From Euphorbia lathyris (taxonomy: Eukaryota; Streptophyta; Magnoliopsida; Malpighiales; Euphorbiaceae): DNA of 64,000 bases. Below the pieces are notes generated by a model that worked only from the letters and a program-made list of their open reading frames with translations, made no database searches and was not told the origin of the DNA. The position numbers were made by a program, and so were the translations under genes. The stretch is from assembly GCF_963576675.1 (NCBI RefSeq), contig NC_088915.1:86189501-86253500 (forward strand), written 5' to 3'. Shown here in pieces: positions 1-10,928 of this stretch (positions are counted from its first letter, which is position 1; each line of letters starts with the position of its first letter).

Positions 1-256
1 TCTAGGCTTAAGGTGCGCGTGTTAAGTATCTCACATAGGTTCACTAAACTACTTATATGTGTAAGGCAATCTTCCCCTTACGGTACCTTTTTGGGGTGGA
101 GTTAGGCCCGAAAATACGCCTTTTTCCTGGAATTCGAAGCATCTTCTTGATAAGACTATATATGTTTGTTGCTTAATCTTTTCTTGTGAACAAGCCTTTA
201 AATTTCAATGGTGATTCGTACTTCTCCTATTTCTTTTTAATTTATAAACATTACAG
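1..256. other. Intron of OSCA copy 1 (upstream part)
   Basis: This stretch lies upstream of the first recognisable OSCA exon and ends in a pyrimidine-containing tract with an AG at 255-256, so I read it as intron. Bases 1-115 resemble a fragment of a dispersed repeat by their GC-richer, non-intron-like composition, but I saw no terminal repeat or target duplication. No other coding segment is recognisable. Confidence 0.4.
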
Positions 257-3104
257 CATTCCGAAAACAATTGGTGTGGCGATTCCAATGAAAGCAACTT
301 TCTTCATAACTTACATAATGGTTGATGGATGGGCCGGAATAGCAGCAGAAGTTTTGATGTTGAAACCTCTAATTATGTTCCACTTGAAAAATTGGTTTCT
401 AGTGAAGACGGAAAAGGATAGGGAAGAGGCTATGAATCCTGGTAGTATCGGTTTCAACATTGGGGAACCTCGTATACAATTCTATTTTCTCTTAGGTCTT
501 GTATACGCAACAGTAACACCGATTCTCCTCCCATTCATAATCATTTTCTTTGGCTTCGCTTATGTCGTGTTCCGTCATCAGGTAATGACTCGATCTTTCT
601 ATTGTATGAATAAAGTCCATCAAATAATTTCAGCGACTTAAAGATTGCCAGTCGAATCACAATCAGCATACACGGCTAGGGCTGTAATCGAGCCGAGCTT
701 GAGTTGGGCTTTGGCTTGCTCAAGCTCGGCTCAGCTTACTAGAAAATAAACGAACTCGAGCCGAGCTTCGAGCTTGTTTCGAGTCTAAAATCCTCTTTGA
801 ACATGGTTCATTAAGAAAATTATCTAACTATGAATTGTTTGTGAATAAATCGTTAATTATATTTATGTGGTTTGCTCGCAAATAGCTCTTTAATTGTGTA
901 CATAAACAAGCTCACAAGCAAAGTTCGTGAATAAATAAATAGGATGCTTACAAATAGTTCATCTATTACTCATTTATTATGTTTGTAAACGAACTCATCT
1001 AATAGAAAATGTAATATAGTTTTTTTACAAAACTAAAATTTGTTCATAAATGTTCTAATCGAGCTCGTGAGCTTTCGAGCCGAACTTTGGTCTGCTCAAG
1101 CTCGGCTTGTTTACGAACCGAGCCAATAAATCGTGCTCACGAGCGGCTCGTTTACAAATCGAGCCGAGCTTTTATCGAGCCGAACACCGAGCTGCTCATG
1201 AGCGGCTCGGCTCATTTACAGCTCTATACGCGGCCATTTGAGACATGCTTGACATTTTGAGTTGCAACAATTAGATGTTGCCTTTGAATGGGAGAAAAAA
1301 CCGAGAGACTGCTATGATTATGAGATTTTCTACTATATAAATGTGGCGGATACACATTATACCTTGGGGTTATGTATTTTATTTAACCTCTTCGTTCTTG
1401 TATGTGAAAATTGCAGATCATAAATGTTTACAACCAAGAGTACGAAAGCGGTGCAGCCTTCTGGCCCGATGTTCATGGACGCATTATTATTGCTCTTCTT
1501 ATATCACAAGTGCTTATGATTGGATTGTTGAGTACAAAGGAAGCGGCTCAGTCAACGCCATTTCTCATTGCGCTTCCTATACTCACTATATGGTTTTATA
1601 GATTCTGCAAAGGCCGCTATGAACCTGCGTTTGTTAAAAATCCGTTACAGGTATGCATTTCTACCATCTCAATCCGTTACAACTTGTTTCGAATCATTTC
1701 GGGACTAAGGCTTTGTTGTTGTTGTTGGCTTGTTTCGTTTATTCTCGTGTCTGTTTTCTTTAAGAGCTTCAAGTTGATTATGAGCTGCTAAATATTTCCA
1801 TATCTAATTGAAAATGCGAGGGAAAGGCCTATTAGACGTGCTTTACTGTGTCAGCGTAATACTTCATGAAACCACTTTGATCGTGCACAAATTAACAGCG
1901 CGTATAAAGCATGTCTAACACGATCCGTCTAATAAGGGCCAAATGTTCCTAAAAGTAGAAGTACAAGGGCCAGATGCAACAAGTAAAATGGCTAAATTAA
2001 CAGTTTTAGCTCGGTACAAGAGCCGAAAAATTCCTTTGTTGGGAATATGGATAGGGCTGTAAACGGGACGGGGCGGGGCGGGGATTGCATTAACCATCCC
2101 CGACCACTGGTCTATCGGGGATTCCCCATCCCCATCCCCGTTTAAGTTTTTAATTTCTTCACTTTTTTTTCAAGGTTTTGATTATCCAAGATCCCATCCC
2201 TGATGCATGCATTACTTATTAATTGTATATGTTCCGTTTTATTTTTAATCAACCTAGTTAGAGCTCTTACTTTATCTATCTTAATTTATTTTTATAACAC
2301 ATTCCGTTTTAAACCAACCAGGTTACAACTCAATCTTTTACTTTGTTTTTTTTAGTTTATCTAAATCACGCACATTTTTTTAGTTTATTTATTTTTAATA
2401 TTCAGGTATTTAGTCGGGGATCCGTTGGGGACGGGGATGGGGATGGGGATGGGGATGGGGATGGGACACTTATAACCATACCCGCCCCGTCACCGACTGT
2501 CGGGGACAAAATCAAAACCATCCCCGCTCCATGCGGATCCCAATCGGGGATTCCCCGTCCCCAACAGGTCAGGTCTCCAACGGGGATGGAGAATCCCCAA
2601 CTAACTGATAGCCCTAAATATGGACATGCCTAAGTTTCACTGCGGGAGAATTAATGTCGTAACAAGGATATGTGTAGAATCATTCCCCCTTCAGAGACTT
2701 GTTTTTTCCCTTTAGTCTTATTGTGTCGGAGAACCGTCTTCTTAACAACTCTTAGAAGATGTCACGCCATTCTTCGGTGTCAATTTGTTCTTTCTTTTTT
2801 TGACATATAGATGACATGATTCATATCTATTTGCTTTCAGGAAGCAATGATGAAAGACACACTTGAACGAGCGAGGGAACCGAACTTGAATTTGAAAGCA
2901 TACCTTCAATACGCGTACGAGCATCCAGTTTTCAAAAGCGATGAAGACGATGAAGATGGGGATAATATAAGTGAAAAGTTAGAAACTGAGTCAATTATAG
3001 TCCCTACCAAACGCCAATCACGAAGAAACACGCCTGTGCCCAGCAGAGTCAGCGGTGCTTCCTCCCCAAATTTGAGTGATGTGAAAGAAGATCTGGAGGC
3101 ATAA
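257..3104 (+). CDS. OSCA1/CSC1-like hyperosmolality-gated cation channel, 3' part (copy 1)
   Basis: This is the C-terminal part of a plant OSCA/CSC1 (formerly ERD4-like, DUF221/RSN1_7TM) plasma-membrane channel. In this family the protein is a mechanosensitive, osmotically gated calcium-permeable channel. Three exons fit: 257-581, 1417-1650 and 2841-3104. All have GT/AG borders and phase-0 junctions after the first split codon. Exon one encodes pore-domain helices, with motifs IPMKATFFITYIMVDGWAG and VKTEKDREEAMNPGSIGFN, and a long hydrophobic segment ending in RHQ. Exon two begins IINVYNQEYES, followed by FWPDVHGR and two more membrane helices up to KGRYEPAFVKNPLQ. Exon three is the cytosolic tail: EAMMKDTLERAREPNLNLKAYLQ, an acidic stretch, then a basic segment with VPTKRQSRRNTPVPSRVSG. 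The N-terminal half lies outside the window. The stop comes earlier than in the paralog at the right edge. The frame is intact in all three exons, so it may be functional. Confidence 0.9.
677..1226. mobile_element. hAT-type MITE (GAGCCGAGC family) in OSCA intron
   Basis: The element has terminal inverted repeats starting TAGGGCTGTAATCGAG and ending TTACAGCTCTA. It is flanked by an 8-bp target duplication, TACACGGC at 669-676 and TACGCGGC at 1227-1234 (one mismatch). Terminal regions are rich in GAGCCGAGC/GCTCGGCTC; the middle is AT-rich. There is no coding capacity. An 8-bp duplication with such ends is typical of non-autonomous hAT elements. A second copy with very similar interior lies at 25491-26128. 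The corresponding intron of the OSCA paralog on the right (63525-63695) lacks it. Confidence 0.88.
2052..2616. mobile_element. hAT-type MITE (GGGGAT-rich family) in OSCA intron
   Basis: It begins TAGGGCTGTAAACGGGAC and ends with the inverted form GATAGCCCTA. It is flanked by a perfect 8-bp duplication AATATGGA at 2044-2051 and 2617-2624. Both ends are rich in GGGGAT/ATCCCC, and near 2425-2462 the GGGGAT hexamer is repeated in tandem. It is non-coding. Relatives lie at 43332-43889, about 48950-49590 and 60692-61237. The homologous intron of the right OSCA copy lacks the insert. Confidence 0.9.
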
Positions 3105-4499
3105 CTCGTAAAACACAGCAGGCAGGCGCGGTGAAGCGTTGTAAATTAAAATGGATGAAAAATAGTGAGTATTTGTTGTATAGAAAAAAAGAAAAGGCCA
3201 GTTGAATATCTGGATTTTGAGGTGCTACTACTAGTTTGAATTTCTCAAGAATGAATGTAAATTACAAGGTAGATTTTTCTGTGCATGTAGTAGATTAGTT
3301 TTGCGCAACCGTTGTATAGTTGTTTCTGGCTTTTTTATCCCTTGTACACATTCTTTTTCCGCGTGAAATTTAGCATTATTTCGTCTATTCTTTGTATCGA
3401 TTATCGTTATTTCTGGACTTTCCTAAAGACAGAGTATTATTACGTGCTTGTTTGATTGAGTTGTTCTTGATAGCTGATTTTCTTTCTATTTATTGATTTT
3501 AATTGAATATTCTTGTTTTTACTGGTTGCTATAGTTTATATTTACTGGTTTATGGTTGAGATTAGGACGGTATTTGATTAGTATCGTTTGTAGTTTAGAT
3601 TGGAAAACCGTTAATGGTTGTTTTTGGCTTTTTTCCCCTGAATTTACAAGAAGTAACGCTAAATTTTAGGGTAATACTCCCGATCAATGAATTCAAGATA
3701 CGTGTATATATATTTTTTCTTTCCACCAATCATGTAATGTAATGGTATTCAAAACGATTTTCATTAGTTAGGAGTGTTACGTAAAATTTCAACAAAATAA
3801 TACGTGCTTGTTTGATTTAGTTGCTGTTCTTGATAGTCAATTTTCTTTCCACCTCCCTTGTTCTTGAACAATTGTCTCCATTCGTGAATAGTCGAATTCT
3901 ATTCATTCAGAATGGAACTGACAGTTCTCAATGAGTTTGCTTTGGGGATAGCAACCGTTTTTCTATGGATTTTGGAGGTACAGGTTCTTGTATGTTCAGT
4001 CAATTTTATCTTAATATTGGCAGTTAAAAGCAATTTACACATAGTTGAGTCAATTTGAGAAATAATTAACCAAATTATCTTATCCGTTATGAATCTTATC
4101 ATCTACAATTTCTATGTGCTTCATTTTTTTTTATCACTAATTAATAACATATCACAAACATATGATTAGACTTGAAAAAAATTTAAATAATATACTGTAT
4201 TTTGTACGAGTTGGAGAAAAAAAATTAAATGCATCACCGAATTTTAAAAAATTAATCTCTAATTTTATTATTAAATCACAAAAAATATGAAATCTTTTTT
4301 TTAGAAACATTCGTTATGTAATTGGTGCGAAATAAGGAACAAAATATTTATTTTTAATAATTACTAGATGAACTAGCAATATTTTATTTAGTTTCAGTTT
4401 TTTTTGTTTTACAATTTCTATATTTATTTTATACTTTAAATATATTGAATTTTATTTTTTTATTTAAATTATAAATATATATAAAATAAAATTTATAAG
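3105..4499. other. OSCA copy 1 3' UTR and AT-rich flank
   Basis: Bases 3105 to about 3290 align with the 3' UTR of the right OSCA copy (shared TTGTAAATTAAAATGGATGA, and a shared TGGATTTTG...CTCAAGAATGAATGTAAATT block). They are the likely 3' UTR. Beyond that the sequence is AT-rich intergenic DNA, with a short repeated phrase (AATACGTGCTTGTTTGATT-like) at about 3438 and 3800. I see no gene in 3300-4499. Confidence 0.6.
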
Positions 4500-4508
4500 A
4501 ATTTTGAA

Positions 4509-5193
4509 GGCCTAATATTTCCACATCCCCCTTAACTTGTCCAAATTATCCATTTTACCCCCTCAACTCATCGAATGTCCTATTTACCCCCTTAACTCCA
4601 TAAAAGTGGTATTTCTTACCCCCTCAACTTGTCCATTTCTCCCCTCAACTCATAGAATGTTCTATTTACCCCATTAACTCCATAAAAGTGGTATTTTTCA
4701 CCCCTTACAATCCGTTATCGAAGCCTAAATTGATAACTTTTTTTAAACGTTAAACCTATATTTATGCTATTTTGTAAGTGGAACCTAAATTGATATTTCC
4801 TTAAAAATCATAGGCCTATTTTGGTACATTATCCCTATATATATAATGTATTTAACTTGTTTATATTAATGTGCTTGTTATTTGTATTTTTTATTCGTTC
4901 TTTCTCTTTTCAAACTTTTTTTGACTACTATAAAGGGATAAGAAATACCATTTTTATGGAGTTAAGAGGGTAAATAGGATCATAAGTGATGAGAAATACC
5001 ACTTTTATGGAGTTAAGGGGGTAAATAGGATATTCGATGAGTTGAGAATGGGTAAAATGACAAATTTGGACAAGTTAAGGGGGCGAGAAATACCATTTTT
5101 ATAGAGTTAAGGAGGTAAATAGGACATTCGATGAGTTGGAGGGGTAAAATGACCAATTTGGACAAGTTAAGGGGGCTGGAGAAGCATTAAGCC
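4509..5193. mobile_element. Mutator-type MITE, copy A
   Basis: The ends are GGCCTAAT...ATTAAGCC, and long imperfect inverted repeats run inward (CCCCTTAACTTGTCC and its complement). A perfect 9-bp target duplication AATTTTGAA lies at 4500-4508 and 5194-5202. The arms consist of reiterated phrases such as TTAACTCCATAAAAGTGGTA, so each end carries two or three degenerate subrepeats. It is non-coding. A 9-bp duplication with long subrepeated inverted ends points to a non-autonomous Mutator-like element; the superfamily is inferred. Confidence 0.9.
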
Positions 5194-5213
5194 AATTTTG
5201 AATATACATTCTA

Positions 5214-6243
5214 GGCCTAATACTCCTCCAGCCCCCTTAACTTGTCCAAATTGGTCATTTTATCCCCTCAACTTATCGAATGTCCTATTTACCCCCTTAA
5301 CTCTATAAAAGTGGTATTTCTCACCCCCTTAACTTGTCCATTTATCCCCCCAACTCATAGAATATCCTATTTACCCCCTTAACTTCATAAAAGTGGTATT
5401 TCTTACCCCCTCAACTTGTCCATTTACCCCCTCCCCAACTCATAGAATGTCCTATTTACCCAACTCCATAAAAGTGGTATTTCTCACCCCTTACAATCCA
5501 TCATCGAGGCCTAAATTGATACATTTTTTAAACGTTAAACCTATATTGGTGTTATTTTGTACGTGGAACCTAAATTGATACTTTCCCAAAATCATAGGCC
5601 TATTTTGGTACATTTTTTAAACGTTAAACCTATATTGGTGTTATTTTGTACGTGGAACCTAAATTGATACTTCCCCAAAATCATAGGTCTATTTTGGTAC
5701 ATTTTCCCTACATATAATGTCTTTAACTTGTTTATATTAATGTTCTTGTTTTTTTATAAAAAAAAAATGTTCTTGTTATTTGTATCTTTTATTCATTCTT
5801 TCTATTTTCAACTTTTTTTTGCTAGTTAAATTTTGATTATCTAATTATTGTAATACAATATTATTATAATAAACACATGAAGGATCGATATAATTATCAA
5901 ATTAAAACAAAATAAAAAGTTGATATTAAAAATATATGTTTTCAAACTCATTTGAATAAGTGCTATTAATTTTGCACTATAAAGGGGAAAGAAATACCAC
6001 TTTAATGGAGTTAAGGGGGTAAATATGATCATAAGAGGGTGAGAAATACCACTTTTATGGAGTTAAGGTGGTAAATAGGACATTCGATGAGTTGAAAATG
6101 GGTAAAATGACTAATTTGGACAAATTAAGGGGGTGGAAAATATCATTTCTATGAAGTTAAGGGGGTAAATAGGACATTCGATGAGTTGGAGAGGTAAAAT
6201 GACCAATTTGAATAAGTTAAAAGGGCTGAAGGAGCATTAGGTC
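5214..6243. mobile_element. Mutator-type MITE, copy B of the same family
   Basis: The ends GGCCTAAT...ATTAGGTC and the inward subrepeats match copy A. It is flanked by its own perfect 9-bp duplication TACATTCTA at 5205-5213 and 6244-6252. Only 20 bp separate it from copy A, and the two target duplications are distinct, so the two insertions were independent. The interior is longer than in copy A, in part because of an 89-bp tandem duplication at 5520-5697. Confidence 0.9.
5520..5697. repeat. 89-bp tandem duplication inside MITE copy B
   Basis: Two adjacent, nearly identical 89-bp units run 5520-5608 and 5609-5697. Each begins TACATTTTTTAAACG and ends CTATTTTGG. A third truncated start follows. 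Copy A at 4509-5193 has a single version of this segment. Confidence 0.85.
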
Positions 6244-6252
6244 TACATTCTA

Positions 6253-7209
6253 CTATTTTGTTACATTTACATTTTAATAATAATCATAATCATATTTAAT
6301 AAAAACTATGAATAAATATGTAAATGTATCATCTCCATAAGATTTTTATATATTTATAATGTTGATTGTACTGAGGTTCAACCTAGTTGATTGTCTTTTT
6401 CGATTCTTTGACCGGTTCGGTTTTAATAACTATGATTTTTATAATATTGTTTCAAATTGATCCAACTTGTCAATGTTCGAGATAAAATTACTCTTAGCTG
6501 TAAATGGTAGGGATAAAATTGTTCCTAACGGTAAATCGTTAGTGGTATTTTTACATCTTATCCCAACAAATTTAATTTACTGTCTAAAACTTGTGAGCGG
6601 ACCTAGGTGTAAAAACAAAGTGCAAAATAGAAACAAATCTACGAAGAAATCACAAATATTTAGAATGACCAGTTGGAACCTTTCATTCATTTACAGACCT
6701 CTTAAAGGGAAATTCAATTTGTCCCTAGTACCATAGGAACTCCCCAAAAATCCCCTACCCTGTGTTTTATATGATGATAGGCTGTGTTGCACGGATATAC
6801 GTAACAAAAATTAGTTAGGAAACAGTAATGGAAATAGAAAAGAAACGGAAATAGATATGAAATATGGAAACACTACTGATGAAGAGTTTCCGTGCAATAT
6901 AGAGGCTTAAAATGCGGAAACGCTAATGAAAAAGATAGGTGATAAACAAATGTTACAGAGGCTTCAAATGGAGTTGTATATAAAAAAACAAATCTTACCA
7001 GAAAGTTTAGACCGTTTGGTTTATCAGTTGTTTGCTATTGCTGTTTATTATTGCTGGTATGATTTGCTGTTTGTACAAATAACAGCTCCTAAACAAACAC
7101 CGCAAAGTAAACAAACACCCCGAAGTAGTGAAGAGGGCTGAAAAGTGCTCAATTCTAATTAGACAAAGCAGAGTAAAATGGGGAACCCCCTCTTTGCAGT
7201 TAAGAAGAA
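6253..7209. other. Intergenic DNA with degenerate MITE traces
   Basis: There is no convincing gene. Around 6995-7120 the phrase TTTGCTGTTTG and similar ones recall the Tourist-like element at 49177-49411, but ends and target duplication are lost. The short open frames here do not look like exons. Confidence 0.4.
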
Positions 7210-7281
7210 GTGAGGAAGGTAGGTAAAGATGAAGTTTTTCTGGAGAAAAGTCTCCTTTTAAGACAGAGAAAGTCTAAATGT

Positions 7282-7487
7282 AAATGGCCCCTCCTTGTAA
7301 TTAGAGATTATGAGGTATATCTTGTTACCGCCTTTAATGCAATGGAAGCATGTAGGTATTCTAACTTCCTTTGTTGTGATTATATTCTGAACGGCTTGAC
7401 TAATGCACTTTACAGTGTTTATCAAGTCAAACAAACAACAAATGAACCATGAGAATATCTGGACCATAAATATAAATCAGAGGATGT
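7282..7487 (+). pseudogene. Copia Gag relic, N-terminal part (+)
   Basis: In one frame this reads AFNAMEACRYSNFL.CDYILNGLTNALYSVYQVK, followed after a stop by a LDHKYKSEDV-like segment. That is the UBN2-type Gag region of Ty1/Copia retrotransposons. The frame is broken by a stop and cut at 7487 by a solo LTR, then resumes at 8844. The start of Gag is not recognisable. It is a dead relic, older than the LTR that splits it. Confidence 0.7.
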
Positions 7488-8843
7488 TGTTGAAACACAA
7501 TTTTCACATAGATTTTGATTATGACAAAAATGTTATACCTCCATAATTAATAACACATGAAAACATAAAAGTAATTTATTTATACTAATGTGTTCGTTGA
7601 AGTGTTTGGTTAATTTTAAGCAAAAGTTCAAAGATGTTGATTTGGGCCTTAAGGCTTAGACAAAGCCCATCACCGAGAAGGCTTGCGAATCAAATAGTTT
7701 AAGCCCTAATCATAGAAGGATCTAGAAGTTTTCTTGACCAACTCTATATCAAAAGTGTTCCGGAAGATAAGAATCAAGCCACACTTGACAAGATCAACAG
7801 ACGATCAACAGAGATAGAGTTGGCCTGCACACAACTGTCAATTGCCCATACCTGATAAGAAAAGTTTCAGAACCACAAACGGCATGTCCCCTGGTCAACC
7901 TTAAAACTCTGCCTGATTTGGTTAGACAAGGAAGACAGACTCTGACCAACTCTGATCGACAGCGTAACAGACAAACCAGCGGACACAAGAAACAAGGTGA
8001 TTGACTGTAGGCTCTGGCCTCTGGAAAGTGAAAATGACAGCTGCACACTTTCCCTCTCAACGGTGAAATTCGAAATAACCTCTTCCTCAAGTGTCAATTA
8101 TGAATAGCCTCTCACTTGCAACCTTGAAGACACACATACATACAAGAGAAAGAACGATCTTCAAGCAAAAAGCTCTAAGTGACTATCTCTTGAAGTTTCT
8201 AAGAGCAAAGCAAAAAATGCTTTACACAAACACTTCCATATTTCTTGTGTAATCTTTTCTTTCAGATCATTCAATGTGTTCTTAGATTAGAACAAAAATC
8301 ATCAATTCTCTAGAATAGTTCGGAAGCTCTGTTTGTTCGGTATTTAGCAAACAGAGGTAGATAGTTAGTCGAAGTGTAGAATTATAGAGGAAGGTACTCT
8401 GTAATTGGCTCAAAAACTATTGTAAGGGTTTGTGCTCTACCAGAAAGAGCTCAGTAGTGGATTAAAGCTCAGAAGATGAATTTCAGGGACTGGATGTAGG
8501 CAGGAAGCCGAACCAAGACAAATCTGCTGAGTATCATTTTCTAACTCTTACTCCGTATATTTGCTTGCTCATTATTTTAAAACTGCTAATCCAACCAGAG
8601 TTTTATCTCTAACGTGCAAGATTCGGAAGCCCTCTAAGTCTTGCTCTCCGAATCAAGGACAGAAGCAATCTTAAGTACAAGTTAACTAAAATTGTCTCTG
8701 GACTCTAACATTTGCACTCTGATCTGTGGTGTGTGCTGTGAGAAATGTTTAAGAACGTACAAAAACTTTTTAATCCTTAATAGTTCCATTAACCTCCCCC
8801 CTCCCCCTCTAGAACTAATTCTCACATAACTAAGGGACCAACA
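7488..8843 (+). mobile_element. Solo LTR (Copia type) inserted in a Gag relic
   Basis: The sequence starts TGTTGAAACACAATTTTCA and ends GGGACCAACA. It is flanked by a perfect 5-bp duplication GATGT (7483-7487 and 8844-8848). Start TG, end CA and a 5-bp duplication are the signature of an LTR retrotransposon, and no internal region is present, so this is a solo LTR left by LTR-LTR recombination. A homologous LTR lies on the other strand at 9802-10928. The short open frames inside it are not genes. Confidence 0.85.
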
Positions 8844-9091
8844 GATGTCAGGGCTAAGAAATTCTTAGTTGGGCATTCTTGAATTATAATACGACAGTTT
8901 CCAATAAATTTGTAAGTCAAGTGCAAGAATTACTACTTATTATCTATGAAATTCATGTCGAACGTATGTCAATTCCTGAATCATTCCAAGTGGCAGTAAT
9001 AATACAAAAATTACTATCTGGATGGAAGAATTTTAAAAATTACCTTAAACATAAAATATTTATTACCGCCTCTAGTTTGAATAAACTTTAA
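8844..9091 (+). pseudogene. Copia Gag relic, continuation (+)
   Basis: This continues the relic interrupted at 7487. It has an AKKFLVGH-like phrase, then after a frameshift LNYNTTVSNKFVSQVQELLLIIYEIHVERMSIPESFQVAVIIQKLLSGWKNFKNYLKHK. This is the conserved Copia Gag (UBN2) block; the family reads similarly as IHxEGMxISExFQVAAIIEKLPPSWKDFKNYLKHK. It ends in degenerate sequence. No protease, integrase or reverse transcriptase of this strand follows. Confidence 0.75.
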
Positions 9092-9205
9092 GTCACAAAT
9101 ATCACTATATATTAGAACAATCGATTATTTTTGTTTTCACTAATGAAGCGAACATCTTGTTAATTTTGTCTCTACACAAATTTCGCAATTATGTTTCTAA
9201 TCAAT

Positions 9206-9801
9206 TTAGAATGGATGGATATGTTCTAAATTAATTAATCTATGTAAAGCATCATAATTAACATGTCCAAGTCTACCGTACCATAAATTAAATGACTCAA
9301 TAATATAAAGTGAAGACATATTATTCTTATTAGTATTCATTACTTTGGACTTACAAGAAAATGCATTGAGTTTCCACATCCCATTGGATACATAAAATTT
9401 TCCACATACATTCCACCCTTTGACAAATTTCAGATTCAAAAACCATCTTAAAATCGCGAGTGCTAAGAAGGCTTCTTGAAACTAGGTTCTATAGACTATC
9501 AAGCACATACAAGACATTCTCCAACTTCACTTCTTTTCCAAAAGTTATTTTCATAATCGCAGTTCAAGTTCCCCTGATCTTAGAGGAATTAAAATTTCTT
9601 ATATAGAGCTTCTCTTCGGTCTTAGGAGTTAGTTCAGCAAAGGATTCCTTGTCACAACAGACATGATGTGTGGCACTAGTATCCAATCACCATTCTCGTG
9701 GATTGGAATCAACCATATTGACTTTTGAAGCCACGACACAAAGTTCAATGTCAGACACATCTTTGTGTAATAGCTTTCACAATGTTCGCTCCATTCGGCT
9801 T
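9206..9801 (-). pseudogene. Copia Pol relic: protease and GAG-pre-integrase region (-)
   Basis: Read on the minus strand from about 9801, the frame shows KPNGANIV, then a degraded aspartic protease stretch (HVC.DKESFAELTPKTEE, LENVLYV). The GAG-pre-integrase domain follows: FVKGWNVCGKFYVSNGMWKLN...LWYGRLGHVNYDALHRLINL. Several stops and shifts break it. It is the downstream continuation of the Gag relic at 10929-11570, separated from it by a solo LTR. Integrase, reverse transcriptase and RNase H are missing. Confidence 0.78.
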
Positions 9802-10928
9802 TTTGGTCCCTTGTGAGGTTGGATTAGTTCCAAAGGGGGGGGAGGTGAATGGAACTATTGGTTAATTTCAACCTTCTATAAATTTTTCTCACTTAAAACT
9901 CAATAACACAACACATAAGCAATATTTTGGAATTAGAGGCAAGTTTCGTTTACTGAGTTAATTGGTCAACAGAGTGTGATTCTGCTTTCAACTTTTGTTC
10001 GCAGAAGACAGCTCACTCAAATGAGCTTCTGTGTAGACTTAAAGTTAAAGATCTATTGATGCACAATAATCGGAGCTTATATATGAGATTATCAGTTTAG
10101 AGCATGCAATATCATAAGTAAGTAAAGGTAGAGTTAGAAGATAGTTACTCAACGATTTATACTAGTTCGGATCCTACATACATCCAGTCCTCAGAATACC
10201 TTCTTTTGAGTTTTAATCCACTACTTAAATCTTTACTAGTAGAGCACAAACTTTTACAAGATACATAGGTACTGTAAAGTACCTTCCTTTACAATCCACA
10301 CTCAACTATCTATCTCTCTATATGTTTACTTATAACCAAAGTAAACAGAAGAGCTTCTGATGTTTTTACAATAGATGATAAGTTCTAATATAAAACACAA
10401 ATAAAGTACTAGCCCTCTATTGAACTTACACAAATTTTGAATTGAATGTGTATTACAGAATATTGCTCTAATTTCACTTGAAAGCTTTTATATCTCTTTT
10501 CAGCGTGTAAAATTCGTCAACTGTAAAATGAGCTTTGCACTGGTATTTATAGTGGAAGCTTTGGCAGAAGATCTGTTTGAATTTCAAACTAGCCGTTTAG
10601 AGGGAAACGACTTCTGTCAACATCAGCTTCTGACTTCCGCACCTGAAGTCTAAAATGTTACCATTGTCGAAGGATGGGCTATCTATATTGTGCCGCGTTC
10701 TTTTGTCTTCTGATGTAGCAGACTAGCAATCTGTAATATTTCTATTTCTGGTAACAAAAAAGAGTCGTTGAGGGGATAAGGCTTCTGTAGCTTGTCCTTT
10801 TGCCATTTTGGGAACGATGTGATGCGACTCAATGGAAATTTAATTCTCAAATTAAATGTTTTGGCGATCCAATTCCTTATAAGTTATTTTTGTCAGAATA
10901 AAAAACTCATGAAAATTGTGTTTCAACA
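9802..10928 (-). mobile_element. Solo LTR (same family) inserted in a Copia gag-pol relic
   Basis: On the minus strand it starts TGTTGAAACACAATTTTCA, identical to the start of the plus-strand LTR at 7488, and ends near GGGACCAAA. Internal phrases are shared with that LTR, such as the pyrimidine-rich CCTCCCCCC tract before the end and the ACTAGTTCGGATCC/CATCCAGTCC region. The flanking bases AATCC and AAGCC are a plausible degenerate 5-bp duplication. The flanks are contiguous Copia Gag (CCHC knuckle) and protease, so the insertion split one reading frame. Confidence 0.75.

Noticed and set aside
2343..2633. 96-codon frame with a GDGDGD tract in the OSCA intron
   Set aside because: It is the translation of the GGGGAT repeat of a hAT MITE.
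8844..8860. Degenerate primer-binding site after an LTR end (GATGTCAGGGCT)
   Set aside because: GATGT is the perfect 5-bp target duplication of the solo LTR and the sequence continues the interrupted Gag frame, so this is Gag, not a primer-binding site.
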